In this document: positions 1-8,508 of the stretch, piece after piece | How positions within the stretch are numbered: the first letter of the stretch is position 1 | Layout of the letters: each line of letters begins with the position of its first letter | Assembly (NCBI RefSeq): GCF_001542405.1 | Contig: NZ_LNCD01000092.1 | Location: forward strand, 1-64,000 | Source of the DNA: Rhizobium altiplani | GTDB lineage: Bacteria > Pseudomonadota > Alphaproteobacteria > Rhizobiales > Rhizobiaceae | Direction: 5' to 3' | DNA: 64,000 nt | The notes under the pieces: generated by a model | Told to the model about the DNA's origin: nothing | The model's input: the letters and a program-made list of their open reading frames with translations, nothing else | Databases searched by the model: none | Translations under genes and position numbers: made by a program

Positions 1-27
1 TGTGGCTTTTACTTTCGGATTTCAAAT
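1..27 (+). repeat. Left terminal inverted repeat of the transposon
   Basis: The first 27 bases match the reverse complement of 6655-6681 at 23 of 27 positions. The outermost 10 bases (TGTGGCTTTT) and the inner ATTTCAA block are identical. Starting with TGT is normal for Tn7-like ends. Confidence 0.85.
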
Positions 28-82
28 CGGAAAATGTCATACAGGCGTTAGGTTTAGACGCTAAATCGGTGTCGATTTTTCG

Positions 83-97
83 CTAACGATTTCAAAT
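83..97 (+). repeat. Internal transposase-binding-type repeat, left end
   Basis: CTAACGATTTCA at 83-94 recurs in inverted orientation at 6606-6617 near the right end, and GATTTCAAAT at 88-97 repeats bases 18-27. Sub-terminal repeats of this kind are the usual binding sites for TnsB/TniA-type transposases. Function is inferred from position and repetition. Confidence 0.6.
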
Positions 98-105
98 GAA
101 GCCCC

Positions 106-1758
106 TTGCCAAAGCGATTTCACGATCGAACCTTGCCGGCGGATCGCCCGATCTCGGACGAGCAGTGGTCGATGGCGCGTCGCATTGCCCGCGAGTTGGA
201 CAAGATCCTCGACGGTCGCGGCCCGAGGCAGGCTACCATCACGCGCGCGGCGGCTGAACTGCGCCTAACCACACGGCAAATCTACAATCTCCTCGCCCGA
301 TATCGCGCCGATCGGACGGTGACGGCCCTGCTGCCTCGCACTGCGGTCAGTCGGCGCAAACGGCTGTCGGAACAGATCGAGGAGATCATCGCGACCACAC
401 TTCGGGAGAAGTGGCTGACGCTCGAGCCGACCGGACTTGCTCCCGTGGTCGACGAGATCCGCGCGCGCTGCGAGGAAGCCGGTCTTGCCGTGCCGTCCTA
501 TGTGACGGTCGCTCGACGCATCCCGGTCTTGTTTTCGCCTGAAGAGATCGCCAAGAAGCGTTCGGCCAATCCGAAGCACTTTTTGCGGCTGAAGCCGCGA
601 CCCGGCTATATCCATGCGCCGCACCCGCTCGCCGTCTGCCAAATCGACCATACGCCGACCGATATCAATTTCGTGGAGGTTGTTGACGGGGCTGGTGTGT
701 TCGTCGGCCGCCCTTACCTGACTGTCATCACCGACGTGGCGACACGATCCATCCTCGGCTTCTGCCTCACCTTGGAGAAGCCGTCGGTGCTGTCTGTCGC
801 GCTATGCCTCGCCCAGGCCATGTGTCCGAAAGACGCATGGCTTGCCGCGCGCAATCTCAATCACGCCTGGCCGATGTTCGGTCGACCGCGGCTGCTGGTC
901 GCGGACTCGGCGATGGAGTTCAAGGGGCATGCATTCCAACAAGGCTGTGAGGATTACGGCATTCGGATCCGCCCCCGCGATCGTGGCAGGGTCCATCACG
1001 GCGGCGTGGTTGAACGGCTGTTGGGCAAAGTCAACGGAGTTCTCGCTACCTATCCGGGCTCCTCGGGGCGTTCCGTCGCCCACCGCGATGAATATCCATC
1101 CGAGCGGCGCGCCTGCCTGAGCTTCGCCGATCTCGAGCGCTGCGTCGCGCTGGCCGTGATCGATCACAATCTGCAGGAAAATTCCAAGACCCTGAAGGTG
1201 CCGCTGACCGAATGGCAACGCAACGGTTCGGCATTGCCGGTCTTCGGCGACGATCCGCAACGCGTGCTGCTGTCGTTTCTACCAAGAACGGAGAGGCAAT
1301 TGTCGCCGCAAGGGATCAGCATGTTCGCCCTGCACTATTATTCGGCGTGGCTGGGCGTCTTCGTTCCAGAGCGGGACCGGCTCGGAAAGCTCGAGGTGCG
1401 ATACGATCCCCGCGACATCAGTCATGTCTATGTCCGCGACCCGGAAACAAGACAGTTTCGGCCGGTCGAGCGACGCGATGGCCAGTTGTCGCCAGTGACC
1501 CTATGGGAACATGCGGCCGAGCGCACCCGTCGGCGCACAACCAATCGACGCTCAAACGTCGAGAAGGTGGCGGTCCGCCGCGAGATCGCAGCCATAGCGG
1601 AGACCGCAAAGGCTTCCAAGCGCCAGTTGCGCGACGCTGTCCGCAGCGCACATGCCGCCACAGCGGACAAGCCTTATGCGGTCATGCGGCCGCCGGCGCC
1701 TCTACCGGCAGAGCATCCGCCGCGCCAAAAGAGCCGGTTGCCGGTCGAGGATTGGTAG
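106..1758 (+). CDS. tniA: TniA/TnsB-like DDE transposase
   Basis: A 550-residue Mu/TnsB-type integrase that would cut and join the transposon ends. An N-terminal helix-turn-helix region (about 40-70) is followed by an rve catalytic core. The DDE triad is readable as D181 (CQIDHTPTD), D267 (LLVADSAMEF) and E303 (VVERLL). A basic C-terminal tail would contact TniB. The start is a TTG at 106; an in-frame ATG lies at 172. It is followed at once by tniB. Length and motif spacing fit an active enzyme. Confidence 0.9.
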   Translation: MPKRFHDRTLPADRPISDEQWSMARRIARELDKILDGRGPRQATITRAAAELRLTTRQIYNLLARYRADRTVTALLPRTAVSRRKRLSEQIEEIIATTLREKWLTLEPTGLAPVVDEIRARCEEAGLAVPSYVTVARRIPVLFSPEEIAKKRSANPKHFLRLKPRPGYIHAPHPLAVCQIDHTPTDINFVEVVDGAGVFVGRPYLTVITDVATRSILGFCLTLEKPSVLSVALCLAQAMCPKDAWLAARNLNHAWPMFGRPRLLVADSAMEFKGHAFQQGCEDYGIRIRPRDRGRVHHGGVVERLLGKVNGVLATYPGSSGRSVAHRDEYPSERRACLSFADLERCVALAVIDHNLQENSKTLKVPLTEWQRNGSALPVFGDDPQRVLLSFLPRTERQLSPQGISMFALHYYSAWLGVFVPERDRLGKLEVRYDPRDISHVYVRDPETRQFRPVERRDGQLSPVTLWEHAAERTRRRTTNRRSNVEKVAVRREIAAIAETAKASKRQLRDAVRSAHAATADKPYAVMRPPAPLPAEHPPRQKSRLPVEDW

Positions 1759-1760
1759 CC

Positions 1761-2639
1761 ATGTCGGATCATTTGCTCGAGCATGTCCGGCCATATCTCG
1801 GCCGTGATCGGGAAGAGCGGATCGCCTATATCCGCGCACCCCGTTGGATCGGGCATCATGTCGCCCAGGACAGCCATCGGCGGCTGGCCGAGCTCCTGGA
1901 ACGACCTCCGTCTTTGCGAACCCAGGGGCTGATGTTGGTCGGCCCCTACGCCAACGGCAAGACGATGATCGCCGAACGCTTCGCCGTCGAGCACCTGAGA
2001 GCCGCGCCCGCGCAAAAAGTCTGGATGGTCCAGACACGCGAAGGCGCCGGCCTCGGCCATTTCTATGCCAGTATTCTGCAGGCGCTGCGCGCTCCCGGCG
2101 GCGATATGTGGGATGTCGGTCGCAAGGCGGAGCAACTCGACCACTTGCTGGAGAGCCTCAAGCCGAAGGTGCTGATTCTCGACGAGTTCCACAATGCGCT
2201 GCGGGGCCGTGCCCGCGACGTCGAAGCCGTCTTTGCCTTCCTGCGGCGGATCGGCCGCCAGTACGACATCTCGCCGGTGCTGATCGGCGAGGTGGCCGTC
2301 TGCGATTTCATCAACGCCACCAGCGAGATGGCGAGCCGCTTCGAGCTGGTCGCGGTCCCACGCTGGCAGTATGACGAAAACTATCTCATGCTGCTCGACA
2401 GTCTCGAGGCCGCATTGCCGCTGGCCAAAAGCTCCGATTTGTCGAACGAGCCGTTGGCGCGTCGGATATTCAGCCTCTCGGAAGGCTTGATCGGCGAGAT
2501 CGTCACCATCGTCACCAAGGCGGCCGTCGCGGCGATTGGATCCGGAACCGAACGCATCAGCAAGGCCAGCATCGACGAGCTCCGCCACGTGCCGGTTTCT
2601 AAGCGGCGCAACGCGGCTCTGCGCGAGAGCCTTCTATGA
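1761..2639 (+). CDS. tniB: TniB-like AAA+ transposition ATPase
   Basis: This 292-residue protein is the ATP-dependent activator and target-selection partner of TniA (TnsC/MuB role). The Walker A motif GPYANGKT is at residues 61-68 and Walker B KVLILDEFHN at about 136-145. The ATG at 1761 lies 2 bases after the tniA stop, and the gene overlaps tniQ by 4 bases, so the three are probably translationally coupled. The open frame runs further upstream inside tniA, but the family N-terminus (MSDHLLEHVRPYL) begins at 1761. Confidence 0.92.
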   Translation: MSDHLLEHVRPYLGRDREERIAYIRAPRWIGHHVAQDSHRRLAELLERPPSLRTQGLMLVGPYANGKTMIAERFAVEHLRAAPAQKVWMVQTREGAGLGHFYASILQALRAPGGDMWDVGRKAEQLDHLLESLKPKVLILDEFHNALRGRARDVEAVFAFLRRIGRQYDISPVLIGEVAVCDFINATSEMASRFELVAVPRWQYDENYLMLLDSLEAALPLAKSSDLSNEPLARRIFSLSEGLIGEIVTIVTKAAVAAIGSGTERISKASIDELRHVPVSKRRNAALRESLL

Positions 2640-3658
2640 CGACGGTCGACGCGCCTGCACCGACGATCAGCATCCGTGAACACTATCGTGACGTCGCGTC
2701 CGACCGCTGGCCGGTCACCGTCGTGCCCCAGGCAGACGAGTTGCTGTCGAGCTGGCTACACCGGCTTGCACATGCCAATGGTGTTCCGCCGCGAGCCTTC
2801 GCTCGCGTGCTCCGGCGCAATGCGGTAATGTGGTCGCCAGCCCTTGATTTCCGGCTGCCGGGTGAAATCGCAAAGCTGCTGAGCGCCAACACCGGTATCG
2901 CGCCCGATGAGCTGGCGGCGATGATGTTGCCGCACGCCCTGCCGAGGCAGCTTCTGCTGCCGCTTCGCAACGGCGGACATCGGACAGAGTCAACCTGGCT
3001 GCAGTTTTGTTCTTACTGTCTCGCCGAGGATGCACAGCCCTATTTTCGGCGGAGATGGCGACTGGCAACCCGGGTTTCATGCTCGAAACATAGCTGTCGA
3101 TTGCGCGACCGATGTCCGTCCTGCCAAAGCTGCATCGCGGTCTTTGACCAAGCTGAACTGGTGCCGCAACATTACTGTGCCCGCTGTGGCTACGACCTGC
3201 GTCGCGCATCGAGAATTGGCATCAGTCCAGCGGCAAGACAACTCGATCGCTGCATCGACGACATCTGTCGATTGGAAGGGATGAGAAATACGCCATCCAG
3301 CCGTTCGCTCATTCGACGCCTTTTGAACCTGCCCGATGGCATCTATTCGACGGCGAACCTGATCAGCCTGTCCACGGCGGCACGGGCGCACTGCATTGCG
3401 TGGGCAGCAAACCGACCGGACGACGACTGGCTGACGGCCGGCGACGAAACGGCAGCCGCGCAGTGGCGACTTCTGATCTTGGCGGCGAAGGGCCACCGGA
3501 GGCTCATCGAGCGTTTTGCGGACTGCCTCGAGAAACGAAGAGAACTCCGGGAACGCCAGGCTAAGACGACTGTCCAGCCAAAGCCCGTGGACGTGGCCGC
3601 CCTGCTCGGAGCGTATGCGCGTGTGATGGAGCGTGGTCGACGTCGTCGATCGGCGTGA
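2636..3658 (+). CDS. tniQ: TniQ/TnsD-like target-site protein
   Basis: A 340-residue TniQ-family protein. It carries the family N-terminus (ELLSSWLHRLAHANG), then zinc-finger Cys/His pairs between about residues 122 and 185 (CSYC, CSKHSC, CPSC, CARC). TniQ/TnsD proteins recognise target DNA and recruit the ATPase. The start overlaps the tniB stop (ATGA). The C-terminus is basic and lacks a further recognisable domain. Confidence 0.88.
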   Translation: MTTVDAPAPTISIREHYRDVASDRWPVTVVPQADELLSSWLHRLAHANGVPPRAFARVLRRNAVMWSPALDFRLPGEIAKLLSANTGIAPDELAAMMLPHALPRQLLLPLRNGGHRTESTWLQFCSYCLAEDAQPYFRRRWRLATRVSCSKHSCRLRDRCPSCQSCIAVFDQAELVPQHYCARCGYDLRRASRIGISPAARQLDRCIDDICRLEGMRNTPSSRSLIRRLLNLPDGIYSTANLISLSTAARAHCIAWAANRPDDDWLTAGDETAAAQWRLLILAAKGHRRLIERFADCLEKRRELRERQAKTTVQPKPVDVAALLGAYARVMERGRRRRSA

Positions 3659-3687
3659 GACAGGCCGAAACATAGCTCTTGGATGAA

Positions 3688-4386
3688 TCAGTCGTTCTCC
3701 GATGCTTCGCTCTCGCGCATCGGCAGTGCATCCCCCTCGAGCGCCTGCCGGCTGAGCAGTCCCGCGTCCTCCAACCGTTCGAGGTCGGGAAGATCGCGTA
3801 GCGTCTCGAGGCCGAACGCCGACAGGAAATGCCTGGTGGTCACATAAGTATAGGGCGCGCCGGGTGTCGGGCTGCGCGGCCCGGAGCCAAGAAAGCCGGC
3901 GTCGCGCAAACTGGCGATCGTGTCGCGGCTCACCTCTTTGCCGAACATCTTCGACAGCTCGCCGCGGGTCACCGGTTGCAGGTAGGCGATGGCCGCCAGC
4001 ACCGCGGCTTCGTGCTCGGACAGCGACACCGGAGACGACCGCGTCGGCGCCTGCGACGCGCGGATCGCGGCCGCATAGGCCGAGCGGCTTCGGTGCTGCC
4101 AGCCGCCGGCGACCGTAACGATGTCATAAGGACGCGACCGCAGGTCCTCGCGCAGATCATCGATGAGCAGCTCGATGCTGCAGCTCTTTCCGACCACCCG
4201 CGCCAGCGTCTCGCGGCTAACCGGTTCCACGGCGGCAAAAATGACCGCCTCCACCCTCAGCATCCATTCGCGCCAGCGCAGCTCCGGCGGTAGATCCTCA
4301 AGTTCCCGGTCATAGAGGATTTCATCCTCCGACCTCGATTTCCTTCCTCGATGTGTCCTGGTTGCCCCCGATCCGGTCATCGTCAC
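3688..4386 (-). CDS. scpB: ScpB-like condensin accessory protein encoded in the transposon
   Basis: A 232-residue homologue of ScpB, the winged-helix (kite) subunit that works with SMC and ScpA. The two winged-helix halves are visible: LRVEAVIFAAVEPVSRETLA, then the typical LSEHEAAVLAAIAYLQPVTR and LRDAGFLGSG followed by the TTRHFLSAFGL segment. No smc or scpA gene is nearby, and chromosomal ScpB has a different context, so this copy serves the element or the plasmid. The ATG overlaps the stop of the upstream DUF1403 gene by 4 bases, giving a two-gene operon. It converges on tniQ. A role in cointegrate resolution or plasmid maintenance is inference. Confidence 0.85.
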   Translation of the reverse strand: MTMTGSGATRTHRGRKSRSEDEILYDRELEDLPPELRWREWMLRVEAVIFAAVEPVSRETLARVVGKSCSIELLIDDLREDLRSRPYDIVTVAGGWQHRSRSAYAAAIRASQAPTRSSPVSLSEHEAAVLAAIAYLQPVTRGELSKMFGKEVSRDTIASLRDAGFLGSGPRSPTPGAPYTYVTTRHFLSAFGLETLRDLPDLERLEDAGLLSRQALEGDALPMRESEASEND

Positions 4387-5354
4387 AATCCAAAAATCCG
4401 GAAGGACGTGCGGCCGGAGAGTTCGCGCACCGCGCCAAAACTCTCGAGCCGCTCGAACAGCCGCGTCGCCGCCCAGCGGGAAAGATCGCTGCCGGGCGCG
4501 GAAGCCGGCACGGCATCCTCGTCGAGCAGCTTTTCGAAGACGACACCGGCGCCCTTCGTCCGCACCTTCGGCGCCGCCGCCAGCAATGCCTCGGCGCGCC
4601 GGCCGATGTCATTGGCCTGCCGCAGGGCCTCGGTCGTCCCTGACACGAGCGCCAGGCACACTGCCCGCGCAAAGCCAGGCTCGCCGGACCGCACCCGTCC
4701 GCGGCCGCCGATCGTCTTAAATGCGGCGCCATAGCGTTCGGCCATCAGCAGCGGCACGCCGCACGCCCAGCCGAGTTTTTCCGCCAACAGCCGATCGGCC
4801 AACCACCAGGCGAGGATTTCAGCGTCGGGCCGGGCGGCGCAGATTTTCGCCACCAGCTCGGCGACGGCGAAGGGTGCTGTGCGCGGCGACTGCAGCGCGG
4901 CGTCGAACAGATCGGCGAGCTCGTCCAGGCCGTCGCGGCGCAAGCCGATCAGTGCCGCCAACCCCTGCAGAACCTTGCTGCCGATCGTCCGCTTCTTCGC
5001 CGCCAGCCTTTGGAAGGCCAAAACCATTGTGCCGGCCGGTCCGGGATCGTCGTCGGGTGTGGTGAGCAGCAGCGCATCGCGCAAGGCCGGTTCGCTCTCG
5101 GTGCGGCCGATCAGCTGCACCGCCGATTGCGCGCATCTGAGCGCCAGCCGTTGACGCCAGCAGCCGGCCCAAGCGGGTTCGGTGCGCACCAGATCGTCCA
5201 AGGATTTCAGGGCGATGCCGGCGGCGAAGGCGGCGTCCGCCTCACCCAGCTCGCCGCCGCGCGGCAAAACCCAGGCCGGCAGGGGCGGCACGGCCGTGGG
5301 CGGAACTGGGGTGACGAGAGGCGAGCGGGAGCGCGAATCCATGCTGCCGAGCAT
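4383..5354 (-). CDS. DUF1403-family protein
   Basis: A 323-residue, Ala/Leu/Arg-rich, mostly helical protein that I match from memory to the DUF1403 family, whose function is not established. There is no signal peptide, membrane segment or nucleotide-binding motif. An N-terminal Pro-rich stretch (TPVPPTAVPPLPAWVLPRGG) precedes the helical body. It is the first gene of the scpB-like operon and is divergent from the tyrosine recombinase, with about 115 bp between the starts containing the loxP-like palindrome. The context suggests a partner of ScpB or the recombinase. Confidence 0.75.
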   Translation of the reverse strand: MLGSMDSRSRSPLVTPVPPTAVPPLPAWVLPRGGELGEADAAFAAGIALKSLDDLVRTEPAWAGCWRQRLALRCAQSAVQLIGRTESEPALRDALLLTTPDDDPGPAGTMVLAFQRLAAKKRTIGSKVLQGLAALIGLRRDGLDELADLFDAALQSPRTAPFAVAELVAKICAARPDAEILAWWLADRLLAEKLGWACGVPLLMAERYGAAFKTIGGRGRVRSGEPGFARAVCLALVSGTTEALRQANDIGRRAEALLAAAPKVRTKGAGVVFEKLLDEDAVPASAPGSDLSRWAATRLFERLESFGAVRELSGRTSFRIFGL

Positions 5355-5416
5355 AATCGAAGCGTGCAGTTTATGCCATGCGGTTCTGCCGAAACCGCAC
5401 GGCCCGTCAACACTGT

Positions 5417-5451
5417 TTTATGTCCGGTAACCTTCCATTACCGGACATAAA
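5417..5451. promoter_or_regulatory. loxP-like recombination core: perfect 14-bp arms, 7-bp spacer
   Basis: TTTATGTCCGGTAA (5417-5430), spacer CCTTCCA (5431-5437), then the exact reverse complement TTACCGGACATAAA (5438-5451). The asymmetric 7-bp spacer between two perfect arms is the architecture of tyrosine recombinase core sites (loxP 13-8-13, dif/rst 11-6-11). It lies in the divergent gap directly upstream of the recombinase gene, where Tn3-family tyrosine-recombinase transposons carry rst. It could instead, or also, be an operator for the two divergent promoters. Confidence 0.75.
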
Positions 5452-5469
5452 GTGATAGCATCCCGAACC

Positions 5470-6582
5470 ATGGAAAATCCCCCGGCAAACACGCCCAAAA
5501 TCGACGATTCTAGCACCAACGTCGTCGATCCCGGCAGCGAATTGGGCGCTTCACCTCCCGCCCCCGGGCCGACACCCCGTGTCCCGGCGCGGCTGGAAGC
5601 CTTGGTCGAGACCGCGACAGCTTATGCCAACGCCGCCAGTTCCGAAAACACCCGCGATGCCTACGCCAAGGACTGGCGGCATTTCACCGCCTGGTGCCGC
5701 CGCGAAGGTTTTGAACCGCTGCCCCCCTCAAGCCAGGTGATCGGCCTCTATATCGGCGCCTGTGCTTCGGGCATCTCTGCCGAAAACCCGAAACGCAGTG
5801 CCCCTGCCCTCTCGGTGGCGACGATCGAGCGACGTCTCTCCGGCCTCGCCTGGAATTTTACCCAGCGCGGCGTGCCGATGGATCGCACCGACCGGCATAT
5901 TGCGACGGTGCTCGCCGGCATTCGCCGCAAGCACGCCAAGCCGCCGCGACAGAAGGAGGCCGTGCTTGGCGACGACATCAAGGCGATGGTCAACACCCTC
6001 GGCCACGATCTGAGGGGCCTGCGTGACCGGGCCATCCTGCTCCTGGGCTTCGCCGGCGGCCTGCGGCGCTCCGAGATCGCCGGCCTCGACGCTGTCCGCG
6101 ACGACAAGAGCGATGGCCATGGCTGGATCGAGATTTTTCCCGACCAAGGCGTCCTGGTGACGCTGCGCGGCAAAACCGGATGGCGCGAGGTCGAGGTCGG
6201 CCGCGGCGCCTCCAGCGAGACCTGCCCCGTGGCAGCCCTCGAGAGCTGGATCCGCTTCGGCCGGATTGCGCGCGGCCCCCTCTTCCGCCGCATCTTCAAG
6301 GACAACAAGACGGTCGACGTCGAGCGGCTTTCCGACAAACATGTCGCCCGTCTGGTCAAGCAGACCGCACTCGCCGCAGGCGTCCGTTCCGATCTTACGG
6401 AAGGGGAACGTGCGTTGCTGTTCTCAGGCCACTCGCTGCGCGCCGGCCTTGCCTCCTCAGCCGACATCGAGGAGCGGTATGTTCAGAAACAGCTGGGTCA
6501 CGCCTCGGCGGAGATGACGCGTAAATATCAGCGGCGGCGCGACCGCTTCCGCACCAATCTGACAAAGGCGTCAGGGCTTTAA
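5470..6582 (+). CDS. Tyrosine recombinase (Cre/Xer-like integrase)
   Basis: A site-specific recombinase with an N-terminal SAM-like core-binding domain and a C-terminal catalytic domain. Counted from the upstream GTG at 5452, the residues are R205 (GGLRRSEI), K241 (RGKTGW), H327-x-x-R330 (SGHSLR), H350 (QLGHAS) and nucleophile Y359 (RKYQRR). All six catalytic positions are intact. I prefer the ATG at 5470 because the GTG at 5452 abuts the palindrome; neither has a clear ribosome site. It ends about 75 bp before the right transposon end. Likely job: resolve cointegrates at the adjacent palindrome. Confidence 0.88.
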   Translation: MENPPANTPKIDDSSTNVVDPGSELGASPPAPGPTPRVPARLEALVETATAYANAASSENTRDAYAKDWRHFTAWCRREGFEPLPPSSQVIGLYIGACASGISAENPKRSAPALSVATIERRLSGLAWNFTQRGVPMDRTDRHIATVLAGIRRKHAKPPRQKEAVLGDDIKAMVNTLGHDLRGLRDRAILLLGFAGGLRRSEIAGLDAVRDDKSDGHGWIEIFPDQGVLVTLRGKTGWREVEVGRGASSETCPVAALESWIRFGRIARGPLFRRIFKDNKTVDVERLSDKHVARLVKQTALAAGVRSDLTEGERALLFSGHSLRAGLASSADIEERYVQKQLGHASAEMTRKYQRRRDRFRTNLTKASGL

Positions 6583-6654
6583 GAGGCCCCTCCCCTCGCC
6601 CGGCATGAAATCGTTAGGTCAAAATTGCGTGCCGGATTTTCAGCTTAGCGCTTC

Positions 6655-6681
6655 AATTGAAATCGGGAAGCAAAAGCCACA
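6655..6681 (-). repeat. Right terminal inverted repeat of the transposon
   Basis: The reverse complement starts TGTGGCTTTTGCTTCCCGAT and pairs with bases 1-27 (23/27). The sub-terminal TGAAATCGTTAG at 6606-6617 mirrors the left-end repeat at 83-94. The flank after 6681 is GCGGC, a possible 5-bp target duplication that cannot be checked here. Confidence 0.85.
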
Positions 6682-6791
6682 GCGGCATCCGAAATCGGCC
6701 GCAGCAGGCTTGTGATAGGCAATTTGGAAAAATCATAACGCATTGAATTTATGATAAATGATTTGGTGAACAGACGCTATCTGATAGTTAG

Positions 6792-6819
6792 TGTCCGTCA
6801 CTGGGTAATGTCACGGACA
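6792..6819. promoter_or_regulatory. 28-bp res-site-I-like palindrome
   Basis: Two TGTCCGT half-sites face each other at the ends of a 28-bp interval (6792-6798 and complement 6813-6819). Tn3-type resolvases recognise TGTCYG-like half-sites in a 28-bp site I. It lies about 210 bp upstream of a serine resolvase gene. Sites II and III are not evident. The rest of 6682-7028 holds no convincing gene. Confidence 0.5.
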
Positions 6820-7028
6820 CGTGGCTCACCTCAGATACGTAGGGCATATCGAATTGAACAAAGCGCCCTGGACGGAACGCTTCTTGGCCAAGGAATCCCT
6901 GCTTTCCAAGGCATTCAGGCCAGCCCGCTGCTGGAGAAATTGCGCTAGAGACGTTTACAAACGATCATTTTCTCACGCATTCCTTATCTGTACAAAGCAT
7001 CTTTAAACCAAACTCGTAAAGGCGCGCC

Positions 7029-7946
7029 ATGGCGAAGCCACAACCCGTCAATCCCCACCTGCGTCCTAAGCGGCTGATCGGCTACGCCCGTGTGTCGACG
7101 GACGATCAGGTCCACGATGCCCAGATCGATGAATTGAGGGCCGCCGGCTGCGATCGGATCTATCAGGAGCACGGCTCCGGTGCATCGCGCGCCCGACCAG
7201 TATTGACGCGGCTGCTCGGTGAGCTCACCACCGGCGACGTCCTAGTCGTCGTCCGGCTTGATCGGCTGGCCAGATCGGTGAGCCATCTCTTATCCGTGAT
7301 CGAGGACCTCGAGGAGCGGGGCGTGCATTTCCGGTCGATACGTGACCCGATCGATACTTCGACGCCACAGGGCATGTTTTCCCTTCAGGTGCTCGGCGCG
7401 GTCGCGCAGCTCGAGCGTGCTCTGATCGCCGAACGTACCAAAGCTGGCATCAAGGCCGCGAAGGCGCGCGGCAAACTTCCTGGAAACCCGGGTCTGCGAG
7501 AAAGACGACCGCAGGCAATCAAAGCGGTCTCGCAAGCGCGGGAGAAACGCTATCTCGATGAGCTCATTGTCTCGGCGCAGACATGGCTGCCGGTGGTGCG
7601 ACAACTTCGGCCGCAACATAGCTGGGACAATGTTGTGCGGGTTCTTAATCGCCGCGGTCACGACTGGACCGTCGAACGCCTCCGTCGCGCCGTTCGTCGC
7701 CTAGTCCGCGAAAAGCTCGCGGAAAACGAACTGTTGGGCCGGTCCCCTCGCCGCGCGCCGGAGGACCATCTGATGAAGCTGGTAGCAGCGATCGCCATTG
7801 CCGATCCTGATCTGTCGCTTCGCGACATTGCCGCTCAGCTGGACCAGATGGGAGAACGGCCTGCGCGAGGCGGCAAAAAATGGCAGCCCTCCTCCGTCCG
7901 GCACCTACTGAACGAGGCCCACCGGTTCGGCCTTATCCGGCGCTGA
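7029..7946 (+). CDS. Serine recombinase (Tn3-type resolvase family)
   Basis: A 305-residue resolvase/invertase. The catalytic serine lies in the N-terminal YARVSTDDQ motif, followed by VVRLDRLARSVSHLL and the E-helix region GAVAQLERALIAERTKAGI. The C-terminal region is about 110 residues longer than in the shortest resolvases (about 185 aa) and appears to hold two helix-turn-helix-like segments. It may resolve plasmid multimers or belong to a lost transposon. It sits outside the transposon ends described above, 83 bp beyond the ORF-free flank that carries the 28-bp palindrome. Confidence 0.9.
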   Translation: MAKPQPVNPHLRPKRLIGYARVSTDDQVHDAQIDELRAAGCDRIYQEHGSGASRARPVLTRLLGELTTGDVLVVVRLDRLARSVSHLLSVIEDLEERGVHFRSIRDPIDTSTPQGMFSLQVLGAVAQLERALIAERTKAGIKAAKARGKLPGNPGLRERRPQAIKAVSQAREKRYLDELIVSAQTWLPVVRQLRPQHSWDNVVRVLNRRGHDWTVERLRRAVRRLVREKLAENELLGRSPRRAPEDHLMKLVAAIAIADPDLSLRDIAAQLDQMGERPARGGKKWQPSSVRHLLNEAHRFGLIRR

Positions 7947-8508
7947 GGTCGTCGTTCATGGGCAACCATCGTGCGATTCTCTTTCCTGCCGAGGAGGGTC
8001 GACCGGCTCACAGGTTCGGCCTGTTGAAGATTCCTGTAACTGCTCTTCGACTGTCGGTGATCATCTCGTCAGCCAAACACATCTTCGACCTAGCGGTGAT
8101 TGCAGACCCTGTCTACCAGCCCATCCATGGCGTTGGCGAATTGCATCGGTGCGATCCTGTTCGTCATCAGTACTGAGCGCAGAATAGACCGTCTGGGTAT
8201 ATGCCGGTGAATTTTAAAAGAGGAGCAAAATTTTTATCTGAGAAAGGCGACGGGATCCAAATGCTTCTGGATAGGTGTGCTTTCCGTTGCGCTTGCCGGC
8301 CGTCGTATAGTCCGCCATTCGGCCGGCTTCTGCAACGGTTCGGGCGAATAGAAGGCGCTTACATGATCCAAACTTCCTCAGTTTCCTTATGCCGGACGAG
8401 AACATGGATATCGCCTGCGTTCATCGCCCGCGCCGAAAAGACTCATTAGTTGGTGCGGCTGCGTCTCAAAGCCGTTCGACGGAGGCTGTCGACCACCGCA
8501 TGATTGTT

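Larger units (their letters stand above)
1..6681. mobile_element. Tn5090/Tn7-like transposon with tniABQ, scpB-DUF1403 and a tyrosine recombinase
   Basis: The element is bounded by imperfect inverted ends that begin TGTGGCTTTT at base 1 and, on the opposite strand, at base 6681. Inside are a DDE transposase, an AAA+ ATPase and a TniQ protein in one overlapping plus-strand run, then a minus-strand ScpB-like/DUF1403 pair and a plus-strand tyrosine recombinase. This is the Tn5053/Tn5090 (Tn402) gene order, but the usual serine resolvase tniR is replaced by the tyrosine recombinase module. No antibiotic or metal resistance cargo is present. The window starts exactly on the left end, so the left target duplication cannot be seen. 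Bounds come from the end repeats, not from a comparison. Confidence 0.85.

Noticed and set aside
1212..1760. N-terminal extension of TniB into tniA
   Set aside because: The frame is open, but it is antisense-like, Arg-rich overlap of tniA; the family N-terminus begins at 1761.
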